From Bacillota bacterium (GTDB lineage Bacteria > Bacillota > Clostridia > Oscillospirales > Ruminococcaceae): a stretch of DNA of 64,000 nt. Location of the stretch: assembly GCA_023396225.1 (NCBI GenBank), contig JAEWWT010000015.1, forward strand, positions 127,200-191,199. Reading direction: 5' to 3'. Below the pieces are notes generated by a model. It was not told the origin of the DNA. It did not search any database and saw only the letters and a program-made list of their open reading frames with translations. Shown one piece after another: positions 35,178 through 43,907 of the stretch; within the stretch, counting starts at the first letter, position 1, and each line of letters opens with the position of its first letter. A program made the translations under genes and the position numbers.

Positions 35178-35348
35178 TTACTCAGCAGAAGCAGCAGAAA
35201 CAGGACAAACATCAGCACAAGCGCCGCAATCAATACAAGTATCTGCATCAATTACATATTTGCCGTCACCTTCTGATATTGCGTTTACTGGACAACCATC
35301 AGCACAAGCACCACATGAAATACATTCATCAGAAATTTTATATGCCAT
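35178..35348 (-). CDS. 2[4Fe-4S] ferredoxin
   Basis: A 56-residue clostridial-type ferredoxin. Two CxxCxxCxxxCP motifs (CISCGACADGCP and CIDCGACADVCP) bind two [4Fe-4S] clusters. GGAGGTG lies 13 bases before ATG 35348. It is a small soluble low-potential electron carrier, probably the partner of pyruvate:ferredoxin oxidoreductase and hydrogenase in a fermenting anaerobe. The Rnf-like module in this window is not an obvious partner, because its cofactor sites are lost. Confidence 0.95.
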   Translation of the reverse strand: MAYKISDECISCGACADGCPVNAISEGDGKYVIDADTCIDCGACADVCPVSAASAE

Positions 35349-35477
35349 CAATGACACCTCCTATTTTATAAAGTGTTATTGTCATAACACAAGTCATAAA
35401 TACATTGTATCATATTTATAAAAAAAAGCAAGATGTAATAGAAAAAAATTTATATAAAATTATTTTCTAATAAAGAC

Positions 35478-35506
35478 TTGAAATTTGTTCTTGAATAAGT
35501 TAAAAT
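35478..35506 (+). promoter_or_regulatory. Promoter of the purine operon
   Basis: TTGAAA (35478-35483), 17 bases, TAAAAT (35501-35506). Transcription would start near 35513, about 190 bases before purE, leaving a long leader. Confidence 0.8.
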
Positions 35507-35549
35507 AAGAAAAGGATTGTTGTTTGATTTTGTCTATGGAGGTTGTAAC

Positions 35550-35666
35550 GTGGCAAATTTACATAATTTATTAATTAAATCATATTATTTGTCCGATATT
35601 GCTTCTGGTCAAAGTGCAAGCAAAATTATCTTCAATAGTATAGGTGTATACATTTATAAACTGTGA
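35550..35666 (+). CDS. 38-residue leader ORF upstream of purE
   Basis: GTG 35550 follows GGAGG (35538-35542) at 7 bases. The frame runs 38 codons and its TGA stop lies inside the left arm of the terminator hairpin. The peptide begins MANLHNLLIKSYYLSD and ends GVYIYKL; I do not recognise it. The stop-in-hairpin geometry is what translation-coupled attenuation would need, but a stand-alone small protein is also possible. Confidence 0.55.
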   Translation: MANLHNLLIKSYYLSDIASGQSASKIIFNSIGVYIYKL

Positions 35667-35683
35667 GACTTCACAGTTTTTTT
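35658..35683 (+). terminator. Intrinsic terminator or attenuator in the purE leader
   Basis: AAACTGTGA (35658-35666) and TCACAGTTT (35671-35679) form a perfect 9-bp stem with a GACT loop, and the T-run covers 35677-35683. purE starts only 24 bases later with no promoter between, so the operon must be reached by read-through. Confidence 0.85.
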
Positions 35684-35706
35684 ATTTTAATTTTTGGAGG
35701 TATATT

Positions 35707-36207
35707 ATGTCTAAAAAGGTAGCAATAATTATGGGTAGTGACAGTGATCTTCCTGTAGTAAAAGACGCTATATTGGAATTGAAAAAATTTTATGTTAATT
35801 ATGAGGTGCATGTTATGTCAGCACACAGAACTCCAGATGAAGCTGCAAAATTTTCTAAAAATGCAGCTGATAATGGATTTGGTGTTATTATTGCTGCTGC
35901 AGGCATGGCTGCTCATCTTGCTGGTGTTTTGGCTGCAAATACGATTCTTCCTGTAATAGGTATTCCTGTTAAATCTTCTTGCTTTGACGGAATGGATGCA
36001 TTACTAGCAACTGTAATGATGCCAAAGGGCATTCCTGTTGCTACTGTTGCAGTTAATGGTGCTGGAAATGCTGCAATTCTTGCTGTACAGATGCTTGCTC
36101 TTGGTGATAAGGAACTCTCTGATAAATTAACAGCCATGAAGAATGACATGCGTACTACAATAGCAGTAAAGGATAAAAATCTTCAGGATGAAATATCTAA
36201 ATTATAA
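35707..36207 (+). CDS. purE: N5-carboxyaminoimidazole ribonucleotide mutase (PurE)
   Basis: Acts in step 6 of purine synthesis. The MGSDSDLPVV and SAHRTPDEA motifs and the AAGMAAHLAGVLAANT segment with GVGIPV-like PVIGIPVK are standard. It has 166 residues from ATG 35707, preceded by TTTGGAGG. No purK is present in the window, so class I (needing PurK) versus class II (CO2-using) is not settled by context. It is the first structural gene of the pur operon. Confidence 0.96.
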   Translation: MSKKVAIIMGSDSDLPVVKDAILELKKFYVNYEVHVMSAHRTPDEAAKFSKNAADNGFGVIIAAAGMAAHLAGVLAANTILPVIGIPVKSSCFDGMDALLATVMMPKGIPVATVAVNGAGNAAILAVQMLALGDKELSDKLTAMKNDMRTTIAVKDKNLQDEISKL

Positions 36208-36226
36208 AAATATGGAGGAAATTAAA

Positions 36227-36943
36227 ATGAATGATGTAATTAAAACAGAACAGCTTTATGAAGGAAAGGCAAAAAAAGTTTATGCAACAAATGATCCAGA
36301 CCTTGTTATTGTAGATTATAAGGATGATGCAACTGCTTTCAATGGCGAAAAGAAGGGCACAATTAACAATAAGGGTATCATTAACAACAAGATGACAAAC
36401 TATATGTTTGGATTACTTGAAAAAGAAGGCGTTCCTACTCACCTTGTAAAAGAACTTAGTGACAGAGAAACACTTGTAAAAAAGGTTTCAATTGTGCCAC
36501 TTGAAGTAATAATAAGAAATGTTGCGGCTGGTAGTTTTTCAAAGAAGCTTGGCATTCCAGAGGGTACTCCTCTAAAAACTCCTACACTTGAATTCAGCTA
36601 TAAAAATGATGAATTGGGAGATCCATTTATCAATGATTACTATGCACTTGGACTTGGACTTGCTACAAAAGAAGAGATTGCAGATATTACAAAGTATGCT
36701 TTCAAGGTAAATGAGTTTATGCTTAATTTCTTCAAGAAAGTAAACGTTGATCTTATTGACTTTAAGATTGAATTCGGTAAAACATCTGACGGAAAGATTA
36801 TTCTTGCAGATGAAATTTCGCCTGATACATGCAGATTCTGGGACAGCACAACTCACGAAAAGCTTGATAAGGACAGATTCCGTCGTGATATGGGTGGTGT
36901 TGAAGACGCATATCAGGAAATGATGAAGCGTATTCTCGGTTAA
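36227..36943 (+). CDS. purC: SAICAR synthase
   Basis: Joins CAIR with aspartate using ATP. It has LYEGKAKKVY, the KKGTINNKGIINN loop, EVIIRNVAAGSF and the acidic LADEISPDTCRFWD motif. It has 238 residues from ATG 36227, preceded by TGGAGG, 19 bases after purE. Confidence 0.97.
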   Translation: MNDVIKTEQLYEGKAKKVYATNDPDLVIVDYKDDATAFNGEKKGTINNKGIINNKMTNYMFGLLEKEGVPTHLVKELSDRETLVKKVSIVPLEVIIRNVAAGSFSKKLGIPEGTPLKTPTLEFSYKNDELGDPFINDYYALGLGLATKEEIADITKYAFKVNEFMLNFFKKVNVDLIDFKIEFGKTSDGKIILADEISPDTCRFWDSTTHEKLDKDRFRRDMGGVEDAYQEMMKRILG

Positions 36944-36978
36944 TAATAAACTCTGATTACTCGGGGTGGAGGTAAGAA

Positions 36979-38409
36979 ATGTTCAATAATATTCATGAAG
37001 AGTGTGGTATTTTTGCAATATACAGTAAAGAAAAAACTGATGTAAATGTGCAGACATATGTAGGGCTGTATGCTTTACAGCATAGAGGTCAGGAATCATG
37101 TGGAATAGTTGTCAATGATCATGGTTTGTTTAATTACCATAAAGATCTTGGATTAGTACATGAAGTCTTTGACAAAGAAACTCTTGAAAAGATTGGTCAT
37201 GGTAATATTGCAATAGGCCATGTGCGTTATTCAACTACAGGTAATTCTAATCGTTCAAATGCGCAGCCACTTGTAGTCAGACACATAAAAGGACCATTGT
37301 CTATTGCACATAACGGAAACCTTACTAATGCAAGGGAACTGCGTGAGGAATATGAGCTTAAAGGTGCAATATTCCATGGAACTGCTGATACTGAGGTTAT
37401 TTCTTATGCAATAACTGAACAGCGTCTGGTTTGTGCATCAATAGAAGAGTCAGTTGAAAAGGCTATGGGCAGATTAAAAGGTGCATTCTCAATAGTTGTT
37501 ATGTCACCTAAAAAGCTTATTGCTGCAAGAGATCCTAATGGATTCAGACCATTATCATTAGGAAAACTTGATGATGGTTCATTTGTAGTTTCATCTGAAA
37601 CATGTGCATTTGATAGCATTGGAGCTGAATTTGTAAGAGATATTCTTCCTGGTGAGCTTATCGTTATTGATAAGGATGGTGTCAGGTCAATTAAGACACA
37701 TTGCGGAAATAAAGGCACTCTTTGTGTATTTGAATATGTTTATTTTGCCCGCCCTGATTCAGTAATCGAAGGATCAAGTGTACATCGTGCCAGACTTACC
37801 GCAGGTGAATACCTATGGAAAGAAAGCCCTGTAGATGCTGATGTAGTTATTGGAGTACCTGACAGTGGTCTTGATGCGGCTCTTGGTCTTTCGAGAGCAT
37901 CAGGCATACCTTACGGAGTAGGATTTATAAAGAATAGATATGTCGGAAGAACATTTATTCAGCCAAATCAATCCGATCGTACGAATTCAGTAAAAATTAA
38001 ACTGAATGTTGTCCGTGACACTGTTTATGGCAAAAGAGTTATTCTTGTGGACGATAGTATAGTAAGAGGAACAACTTCAAAGAGAATTGTAAATCTTATT
38101 AAAGAAGCAGGTGCAAAGGAAATTCATGTAAGAATATCATGTCCTCCTTTTACAAACCCTTGTTATTTTGGAACTGATATTGACAGTAAGGATAACCTTA
38201 TTGCCTGTAAAATGTCAATTGATGAAATTTCTAAGGAAATCGGAGCTGACTCGCTTGCTTATCTTAGCGTAGAAGCGGTAAATAATCTTGTTGAGCATCC
38301 TAAATGCGGATTTTGTGATGCATGCTTTACAGGTGATTATCCTGTTGATGTACCTAAGAATATGCCAAAGGATAAGTTTGAATTCAGAATAGGCGATATA
38401 AAGCAGTAA
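36979..38409 (+). CDS. purF: Amidophosphoribosyltransferase
   Basis: First committed enzyme of purine synthesis. An 8-residue propeptide precedes the nucleophile Cys 9 (HEECGIF). The glutaminase domain is followed by a phosphoribosyltransferase domain with ILVDDSIVRGTTS. C-terminal cysteines (CKMS, CGFCDACF) fit the oxygen-sensitive [4Fe-4S] form known from Bacillus. It has 476 residues. Confidence 0.97.
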   Translation: MFNNIHEECGIFAIYSKEKTDVNVQTYVGLYALQHRGQESCGIVVNDHGLFNYHKDLGLVHEVFDKETLEKIGHGNIAIGHVRYSTTGNSNRSNAQPLVVRHIKGPLSIAHNGNLTNARELREEYELKGAIFHGTADTEVISYAITEQRLVCASIEESVEKAMGRLKGAFSIVVMSPKKLIAARDPNGFRPLSLGKLDDGSFVVSSETCAFDSIGAEFVRDILPGELIVIDKDGVRSIKTHCGNKGTLCVFEYVYFARPDSVIEGSSVHRARLTAGEYLWKESPVDADVVIGVPDSGLDAALGLSRASGIPYGVGFIKNRYVGRTFIQPNQSDRTNSVKIKLNVVRDTVYGKRVILVDDSIVRGTTSKRIVNLIKEAGAKEIHVRISCPPFTNPCYFGTDIDSKDNLIACKMSIDEISKEIGADSLAYLSVEAVNNLVEHPKCGFCDACFTGDYPVDVPKNMPKDKFEFRIGDIKQ

Positions 38410-38431
38410 AAGAAAGGTATGGGATATTTAA

Positions 38432-39466
38432 ATGAAGAGTTTTTCAGATAGTTATAAAGAAGCTGGCGTTGATGTTACTGCAGGATATAAGGCTGTAGAA
38501 TTAATGAAATCACATGTTGCAAAGACTATGACAAGTGGAGTATTGTCAGGATTAGGTGGCTTCGGTGGTTTATTTGAGCTTGATATGACAGGTATTAACA
38601 AGCCAGTTCTTGTTTCCGGTACTGATGGTGTTGGTACAAAGCTGAAAATTGCTTTCCTTATGGACAAGCATAATACAGTTGGTATTGACTGTGTTGCAAT
38701 GTGTGTCAATGATATTATTTGCTGTGGAGCAAAGCCACAGTTTTTCCTTGATTACATTGCTGTAGGAAAGAATTATCCTGAAAAGGTTGCACAGATTGTT
38801 GAAGGTGTTGCAGAAGGTTGTGTTCAGGCTGGTTGTGCATTAGTTGGCGGAGAAACTGCTGAAATGCCTGGTTTCTATCCTGAAGACGAATATGATCTTG
38901 CAGGTTTCTCAGTTGGTGTTGTTGATAAGGCAAAGATTCTAAAGCCTGATACTCAGAAGCCAGGAGATATTATGATTGCAATCAAGTCAAGCGGTGTTCA
39001 TTCCAATGGTTTCTCACTTGTAAGAAAAGTATTCACTGTAAGCGAACAAAATCTTGCAAGGCATTATTCAGATATAGGAACAACTCTTGGAGATTGTTTA
39101 TTGACACCAACTAAGATTTATGTAAAGGCAATTATGTCACTTCTTGATGCAGTTACAGTTAAATCAATCAGCCATATTACTGGCGGGGGTTTTTATGAAA
39201 ATATTCCTCGTTCACTTCCAAATGGAATAAGTGCAAAGATATCAAGGAGTAATGTTCAGGTTCTTCCTATATTTGATATGATTGCAAAGACAGGAAAAAT
39301 TCCTGAAAGAGATATGTTCAATACATTTAATATGGGCGTAGGAATGTGTGTTGTCGTAGATAAGAATGATGCAGATAAGGCTGTTGCGGCAATCAATGCA
39401 GCAGGTCAAGAAGCATACATTCTTGGTGAACTTGTTGCTTCTGATGATGGGGTTATTATTCAATAA
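38432..39466 (+). CDS. purM: AIR synthase (PurM)
   Basis: ATP-dependent cyclisation of FGAM to AIR. The SGTDGVGTKLK segment, DCVAMCVNDI, GGETAEMPGFY and HITGGGFYENIPR are all present. It has 344 residues, normal. purL, which makes its substrate, is not in this window. A 102-base gap to purN holds the imperfect hairpin AAGTCA/TGACTT near 39527-39550 and no gene. Confidence 0.97.
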   Translation: MKSFSDSYKEAGVDVTAGYKAVELMKSHVAKTMTSGVLSGLGGFGGLFELDMTGINKPVLVSGTDGVGTKLKIAFLMDKHNTVGIDCVAMCVNDIICCGAKPQFFLDYIAVGKNYPEKVAQIVEGVAEGCVQAGCALVGGETAEMPGFYPEDEYDLAGFSVGVVDKAKILKPDTQKPGDIMIAIKSSGVHSNGFSLVRKVFTVSEQNLARHYSDIGTTLGDCLLTPTKIYVKAIMSLLDAVTVKSISHITGGGFYENIPRSLPNGISAKISRSNVQVLPIFDMIAKTGKIPERDMFNTFNMGVGMCVVVDKNDADKAVAAINAAGQEAYILGELVASDDGVIIQ

Positions 39467-39568
39467 GGCAACTATAGAATGAAGACACACAACTTAAAAT
39501 TGATATGTTCTTAAGATAATATAATCAAAGTCAGTTTCTAAATTGACTTAGATCAGGTGGAATATAAA

Positions 39569-40195
39569 ATGAAAAATATAGTTGTTTTGGTATCAGGGGG
39601 CGGAACAAATCTTCAGGCACTTATTGATGCTGAAAACAGAGGGGAAATTCCAAACGGAAAAATTACCTGTGTAATTTCTTCAAAAGCTGATGTTTATGCA
39701 CTTGAACGTGCTAGGAACAACAAAATAAAGGCAGTTACTCTTCCTAGAAAAGAGTATTCAGATAATAATAGTTATGGAAAAGCTATGCTAACGCTTCTTA
39801 AAGAAGAAAATGCAGATTTAATTATTCTTGCAGGTTTTATGACAATACTAGATGAAGAAGTAATAAAAGCTTATCCATATAAAATTATTAATGTTCATCC
39901 TGCTTTGATACCAAGCTTTTGCGGAGTTGGATATTATGGCCTTCGTGTTCATGAAGAAGCTCTTAAAAAGGGTGTTAAAATTACTGGAGCAACCGTTCAT
40001 TTTGTTAATGAGAAAGCAGATGATGGAGCAATTATTCTCCAGGGAACATCACAAGTAAAATACGGTGATACACCTGAAATACTGCAAAAGCGTGTTATGC
40101 AGGAAGTTGAGTGGAATATACTTCCTAAGGCTGCTGCATTATTCTGTGATGATAAAATTTTTGTTGAAAATGGAAATGCATATATAAAGGAGTAA
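39569..40195 (+). CDS. purN: GAR transformylase (PurN)
   Basis: Folate-dependent formylation of glycinamide ribonucleotide. The LVSGGGTNLQAL start, NVHPALIPSF and the HFVNEKADDGAII segment with the catalytic Asp are present. It has 208 residues from ATG 39569. It depends on 10-formyl-THF from FolD. Confidence 0.95.
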   Translation: MKNIVVLVSGGGTNLQALIDAENRGEIPNGKITCVISSKADVYALERARNNKIKAVTLPRKEYSDNNSYGKAMLTLLKEENADLIILAGFMTILDEEVIKAYPYKIINVHPALIPSFCGVGYYGLRVHEEALKKGVKITGATVHFVNEKADDGAIILQGTSQVKYGDTPEILQKRVMQEVEWNILPKAAALFCDDKIFVENGNAYIKE

Positions 40196-40201
40196 AGACG
40201 G

Positions 40202-40915
40202 ATGAAAAAAGAAAGTATAAGTAAATTATTATCTTCAAATGCTTATCCTGGCAGAGGAATTATTATTGGAAAATCTGCTGATGGAAAATATGCTGTAACT
40301 GCTTATTTTATTATGGGACGTAGTGAAAACAGCCGTAACAGAGTATTTGTTGAAGATGGAAACGGTATTCGTACACAAGCTTTTGACCCATCTAAATTAT
40401 CAGATCCTCATCTTATTATATATGCACCAGTAAGAGTTCTTGGAAATAAGACTATAGTAACAAACGGTGATCAGACTGATACAATTTATGATTTAATGAA
40501 TCAGCAGATGACTTTTGAAGAATCTCTCAGAACAAGGGAATTTGAAGATGACGCACCTAATTATACTCCAAGAATTTCAGGTATTATTAAGGTTGATTCA
40601 AATGAATACAACTATGCTATGTCAATTCTGAAAAGTGCAAATGGTGATCCTTCATCATGTCAGAGATTTACTTTCTCATATAAGAATCCTATTGCTGGCG
40701 AAGGTCACTTTATACACACATATATGGGTGACGGGAATCCACTTCCAAGCTTTGAAGGTGAACCGGAACTCATTGAATTATCAGGAAAAATTGATGAATT
40801 TACAGATATTATATGGAATTCACTTAATGCTGACAATAAGGTATCATTGTTTGTAAGATATATTTCTTTGGATGATAATACTATTGAAACAAGAATCGTA
40901 AACAAAAATAAGTAA
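40202..40915 (+). CDS. purO: IMP cyclohydrolase, PurO type
   Basis: 237-residue protein of the IMP_cyclohyd (archaeal PurO) family that closes the last ring to give IMP. It has AYPGRGIIIGKS, FIMGRSENSRNRVF, APVRVLGN and the FEDDAPNYTPRISG segment, where family members carry the conserved acidic and arginine residues. It replaces the cyclohydrolase domain of ordinary PurH. It lies 6 bases after purN and just before the stand-alone transformylase. Confidence 0.88.
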   Translation: MKKESISKLLSSNAYPGRGIIIGKSADGKYAVTAYFIMGRSENSRNRVFVEDGNGIRTQAFDPSKLSDPHLIIYAPVRVLGNKTIVTNGDQTDTIYDLMNQQMTFEESLRTREFEDDAPNYTPRISGIIKVDSNEYNYAMSILKSANGDPSSCQRFTFSYKNPIAGEGHFIHTYMGDGNPLPSFEGEPELIELSGKIDEFTDIIWNSLNADNKVSLFVRYISLDDNTIETRIVNKNK

Positions 40916-40930
40916 TCGGAGGTATTTGTA

Positions 40931-42106
40931 ATGTCTGTTGAAATGCAGCTTAAATACGGTTGTAACCCAAATCAAAAACCATCAAGAATATATATGGAAA
41001 CTGGTGAGCTTCCAATTGAAGTTTTGAACGGTAAGCCAGGATATATAAATTTACTCGATGCATTTAACGGCTGGCAGCTTGTTAAGGAATTGAAAAAAGC
41101 TACAGGAATGTGTGCGGCAACATCTTTCAAGCATGTTTCTCCTGCTGGTGCAGCTGTCGGAGAACCTCTTTCCGATACTTTAAAAAAGATATATTTTGTT
41201 GATGATCTCGAGCTTTCTCCTTTAGCTTGCGCATATGCAAGAGCAAGAGGAGCTGACAGAATGTCATCTTATGGTGACTTTATCGCTCTTTCAGATATCT
41301 GTGATGTTCCTACAGCAAAAATGATTTATAGAGAAGTATCAGATGGTGTTATTGCTCCTGGATATACTGATGAGGCACTTGAAATCTTAAAGTCAAAGAG
41401 AAAAGGCACATACAACATAATCAAAATTGATGAAAAATATTTACCTGCACCAATCGAAACCAAGCAGGTGTTCGGTGTAACTTTTGAACAGGGAAGAAAT
41501 GAGCTTGATATTAATAACGAGCTCCTTGCTAATGTTGTTACAGAAAATAAGAATATACCTGAAAGTAAGAAAAGAGATCTTTTAATAAGTCTTATTACTC
41601 TTAAGTACACACAGTCAAACAGTGTCTGCTATGTAAAGGACGGACAGGCAATCGGTATCGGTGCAGGTCAGCAGTCAAGAATTCACTGCACAAGACTTGC
41701 AGGAAACAAGGCTGATATCTGGTGGTTAAGACAATCTACAAAGGTTCTTTCACTTCAGTTTGTTGATAGTATCCGTCGTGCTGACAGGGATAACGCAATT
41801 GACGTTTATATTTCTGATGAATATATGGATGTTCTTGCAGATGGAACATGGGAAAATATTTTCAAGGTTAAGCCTGAAGTATTTACTAAGGAAGAGCAGA
41901 AAGCATGGCTTGCACAGAATGAAAATGTTTGTCTTGGTTCAGATGCATTCTTCCCATTTGGTGATAATATTGAACGTGCTAAAAAGAGTGGAGTAGCATA
42001 CATTGCACAGCCTGGCGGATCAATCAGGGATGACAATGTTATAGATACTTGCAATAAGTATGACATTGCTATGGCATTCACAGGAATCAGACTTTTCCAT
42101 CACTGA
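40931..42106 (+). CDS. Stand-alone AICAR transformylase (PurH C-terminal type)
   Basis: 391-residue protein matching only the formyltransferase half of PurH: LKYGCNPNQKPSRIY, ATSFKHVSPAGAAVG with the catalytic Lys-His pair, QSNSVCYVKDGQAIGIGAGQQSRIHC and SDAFFPFGDNIE. It adds the last formyl group, after which the PurO-type enzyme closes the ring. Together the two neighbours replace bifunctional PurH, a split known in some clostridia and archaea. Confidence 0.93.
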   Translation: MSVEMQLKYGCNPNQKPSRIYMETGELPIEVLNGKPGYINLLDAFNGWQLVKELKKATGMCAATSFKHVSPAGAAVGEPLSDTLKKIYFVDDLELSPLACAYARARGADRMSSYGDFIALSDICDVPTAKMIYREVSDGVIAPGYTDEALEILKSKRKGTYNIIKIDEKYLPAPIETKQVFGVTFEQGRNELDINNELLANVVTENKNIPESKKRDLLISLITLKYTQSNSVCYVKDGQAIGIGAGQQSRIHCTRLAGNKADIWWLRQSTKVLSLQFVDSIRRADRDNAIDVYISDEYMDVLADGTWENIFKVKPEVFTKEEQKAWLAQNENVCLGSDAFFPFGDNIERAKKSGVAYIAQPGGSIRDDNVIDTCNKYDIAMAFTGIRLFHH

Positions 42107-42146
42107 TTTACAGACATAATTCATATTAGAAAGCATGTGAGTTTTT

Positions 42147-42524
42147 ATGAGGACAGCAGATATTTATCCGGAGTTAGAACAGTATTTATTGTCAAAACCC
42201 GGAGTAGAAAAGGACTATAAGGTAGAGTGGGACTGGACTCGTTTTATGATAAGAGGCAAAATGTTTGCAGCGTTTTGTTCTGAGGGAGTAGAGTCTGCGC
42301 TTATAAATGTAAAAAGTGAACCTGACTTTAATGAATTCATGCGCAAAACATATGAGGATGTAAATGCAGGTTATTACATGAATAAGGTTCATTGGAATGC
42401 TGTAAAGCTTACGGGAACTGTACCTTATGATGTTATTAAGGAAATGTGTGATAGGGGATATAGTCTTATTTTGAAATCCCTGCCAAAGAAGGTTCAACAA
42501 GAAATACTTAGTCACAAAGATTAA
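42147..42524 (+). CDS. YjbR/MmcQ-family protein
   Basis: 125-residue protein of the MmcQ/YjbR fold (CyaY-like DNA-binding superfamily). It has GVEKDYKVEWDWTRFMIRGKMFAAF, INVKSEPDF, a short NKVHWNAV segment and the C-terminal MCDRGYSLILKSLPKK helix. The cellular role is unknown. Its location inside the pur operon, just before purD, suggests co-expression but gives no clear function. Confidence 0.85.
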   Translation: MRTADIYPELEQYLLSKPGVEKDYKVEWDWTRFMIRGKMFAAFCSEGVESALINVKSEPDFNEFMRKTYEDVNAGYYMNKVHWNAVKLTGTVPYDVIKEMCDRGYSLILKSLPKKVQQEILSHKD

Positions 42525-42550
42525 GTTGTTAAAAATGTTTTTCAAACTAT

Positions 42551-42614
42551 GAGTTTGGTCTTTTCGGAGTTTAATCCGATTTCTGCTTTTGCAGAATGCC
42601 AAAACTCAGAGAGG
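42551..42614 (+). other. Three-stem RNA structure in the purD leader
   Basis: GAGTTTGG (42551-42558) pairs with CCAAAACTC (42599-42607, one bulged A) and encloses two hairpins: TCGGA/TCCGA (42564-42579) and TTCTGC/GCAGAA (42581-42596). The AGAGAGG ribosome site follows at once. The three-way-junction layout is clear; no known riboswitch consensus (for example guanine or preQ1) was recognised. Confidence 0.55.
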
Positions 42615-42626
42615 ATGGTCATAGCA

Positions 42627-43907
42627 TTGAAAATTTTAGTAGTGGGTAGCGGCGGAAGAGAACACGCAATTATCATGAAGCTTGCTGAAAGCAAAAGAGT
42701 AGATAAGCTATATTGTACTCCTGGAAACGGGGGCATTTCACGATATGCAGAATGTTTTGATATAAAAGCAACAGATATAGATGGTATAGTAAAACTTTCA
42801 AAAAAACTTTTACCTGATATGGTTGTTGTAGCACCTGATGATCCATTGGTTCTTGGAATGGTTGATGCTCTTAACAAGGAAGGTTTTGTTACTTTTGGAC
42901 CAAATAAAGCAGCGGCTATAATTGAAGGGAGCAAGGTTTTTTCTAAAGACTTGATGAAAAAATATAACATTCCAACTGCAGGATATGAAACATTTGATAA
43001 CTTTGATGATGCGGTGACATATATAAAGAAACAAAATACTTATCCAACAGTAATTAAGGCTGATGGACTTGCTTTAGGTAAGGGAGTTATCATTGCACAG
43101 GATGAGGTTGAAGCAATTGAAGCTGTTAATTCAATTATGAATGATAAGATTTTCGGAGCAAGTGGTTCACATCTTGTTGTTGAGGAATTCCTAACAGGCC
43201 CTGAAATATCTGTTTTATCATTTACAGATGGCAATGTTGTTGTTCCAATGATATCATCAATGGATCACAAGAGAGCACTTGACAATGATGAAGGTCTTAA
43301 TACCGGAGGTATGGGAACAGTTGCACCAAATCCTTTTTATACTAAGGAAGTTGCAGATGAATGTATGGAAAAGATTTTTATTCCGACAATCAATGCAATG
43401 AATTCTGAAGGCAGAACATTCAAAGGATGCCTTTATTTTGGATTAATGGTAACACCTACTGGTGTAAAGGTAATTGAGTACAACTGTAGATTTGGTGATC
43501 CTGAAACACAAGTTGTTCTTCCTTTGCTTGATACAGACCTTGTTGATATATTTGAATCGGTTTATTATGGAAACTTATCAAATATTGATATAAAATGGAA
43601 GAATGAAAGTTGCTCTTGTGTTGTTATGGCAAGCGGCGGTTATCCTAAAAAGTATCCGACAGGTCTTGAAATATCAGGCTTTGACAGTAAGGGTCAAGTT
43701 AATGATGCTTTTGTATACCATGCAGGTACAAAATATTCCGATGGAAATTTCTATACAGCAGGTGGACGTGTTCTTGGTGTAACTGCAACAGGAGAGACAC
43801 TTACAGCCGCACTGAACAAGTCATATGCGGCTGTTTCAAAGATATCATTTGAGAATGCTCATTACAGAAAAGACATTGGAAAGAAAGCACTTTCAGCTAA
43901 AAATTAA
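42627..43907 (+). CDS. purD: GAR synthetase (PurD)
   Basis: ATP-grasp ligase joining phosphoribosylamine with glycine. KILVVGSGGREHA, GPNKAAAIIEGSKVFSK, KADGLALGKGV and NCRFGDPETQ are all present. It has 426 residues from TTG 42627; ATG 42615 is in frame but abuts the ribosome site. It is the last gene of the pur operon, and its stop overlaps the end of the convergent sugar kinase by 4 bases. purL and purB are missing from this cluster and must lie elsewhere. Confidence 0.95.
   Translation: MKILVVGSGGREHAIIMKLAESKRVDKLYCTPGNGGISRYAECFDIKATDIDGIVKLSKKLLPDMVVVAPDDPLVLGMVDALNKEGFVTFGPNKAAAIIEGSKVFSKDLMKKYNIPTAGYETFDNFDDAVTYIKKQNTYPTVIKADGLALGKGVIIAQDEVEAIEAVNSIMNDKIFGASGSHLVVEEFLTGPEISVLSFTDGNVVVPMISSMDHKRALDNDEGLNTGGMGTVAPNPFYTKEVADECMEKIFIPTINAMNSEGRTFKGCLYFGLMVTPTGVKVIEYNCRFGDPETQVVLPLLDTDLVDIFESVYYGNLSNIDIKWKNESCSCVVMASGGYPKKYPTGLEISGFDSKGQVNDAFVYHAGTKYSDGNFYTAGGRVLGVTATGETLTAALNKSYAAVSKISFENAHYRKDIGKKALSAKN

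Noticed and set aside
35509..35706. Guanine/adenine riboswitch in the purE leader
   Set aside because: The conserved core and kissing-loop sequences of purine riboswitches are not visible; only the leader ORF and a simple terminator are supported.
42549..42626. N-terminal extension of PurD
   Set aside because: The in-frame extension has no ribosome site and is better explained as the structured leader; PurD proteins begin at the KILVVGSGG segment.
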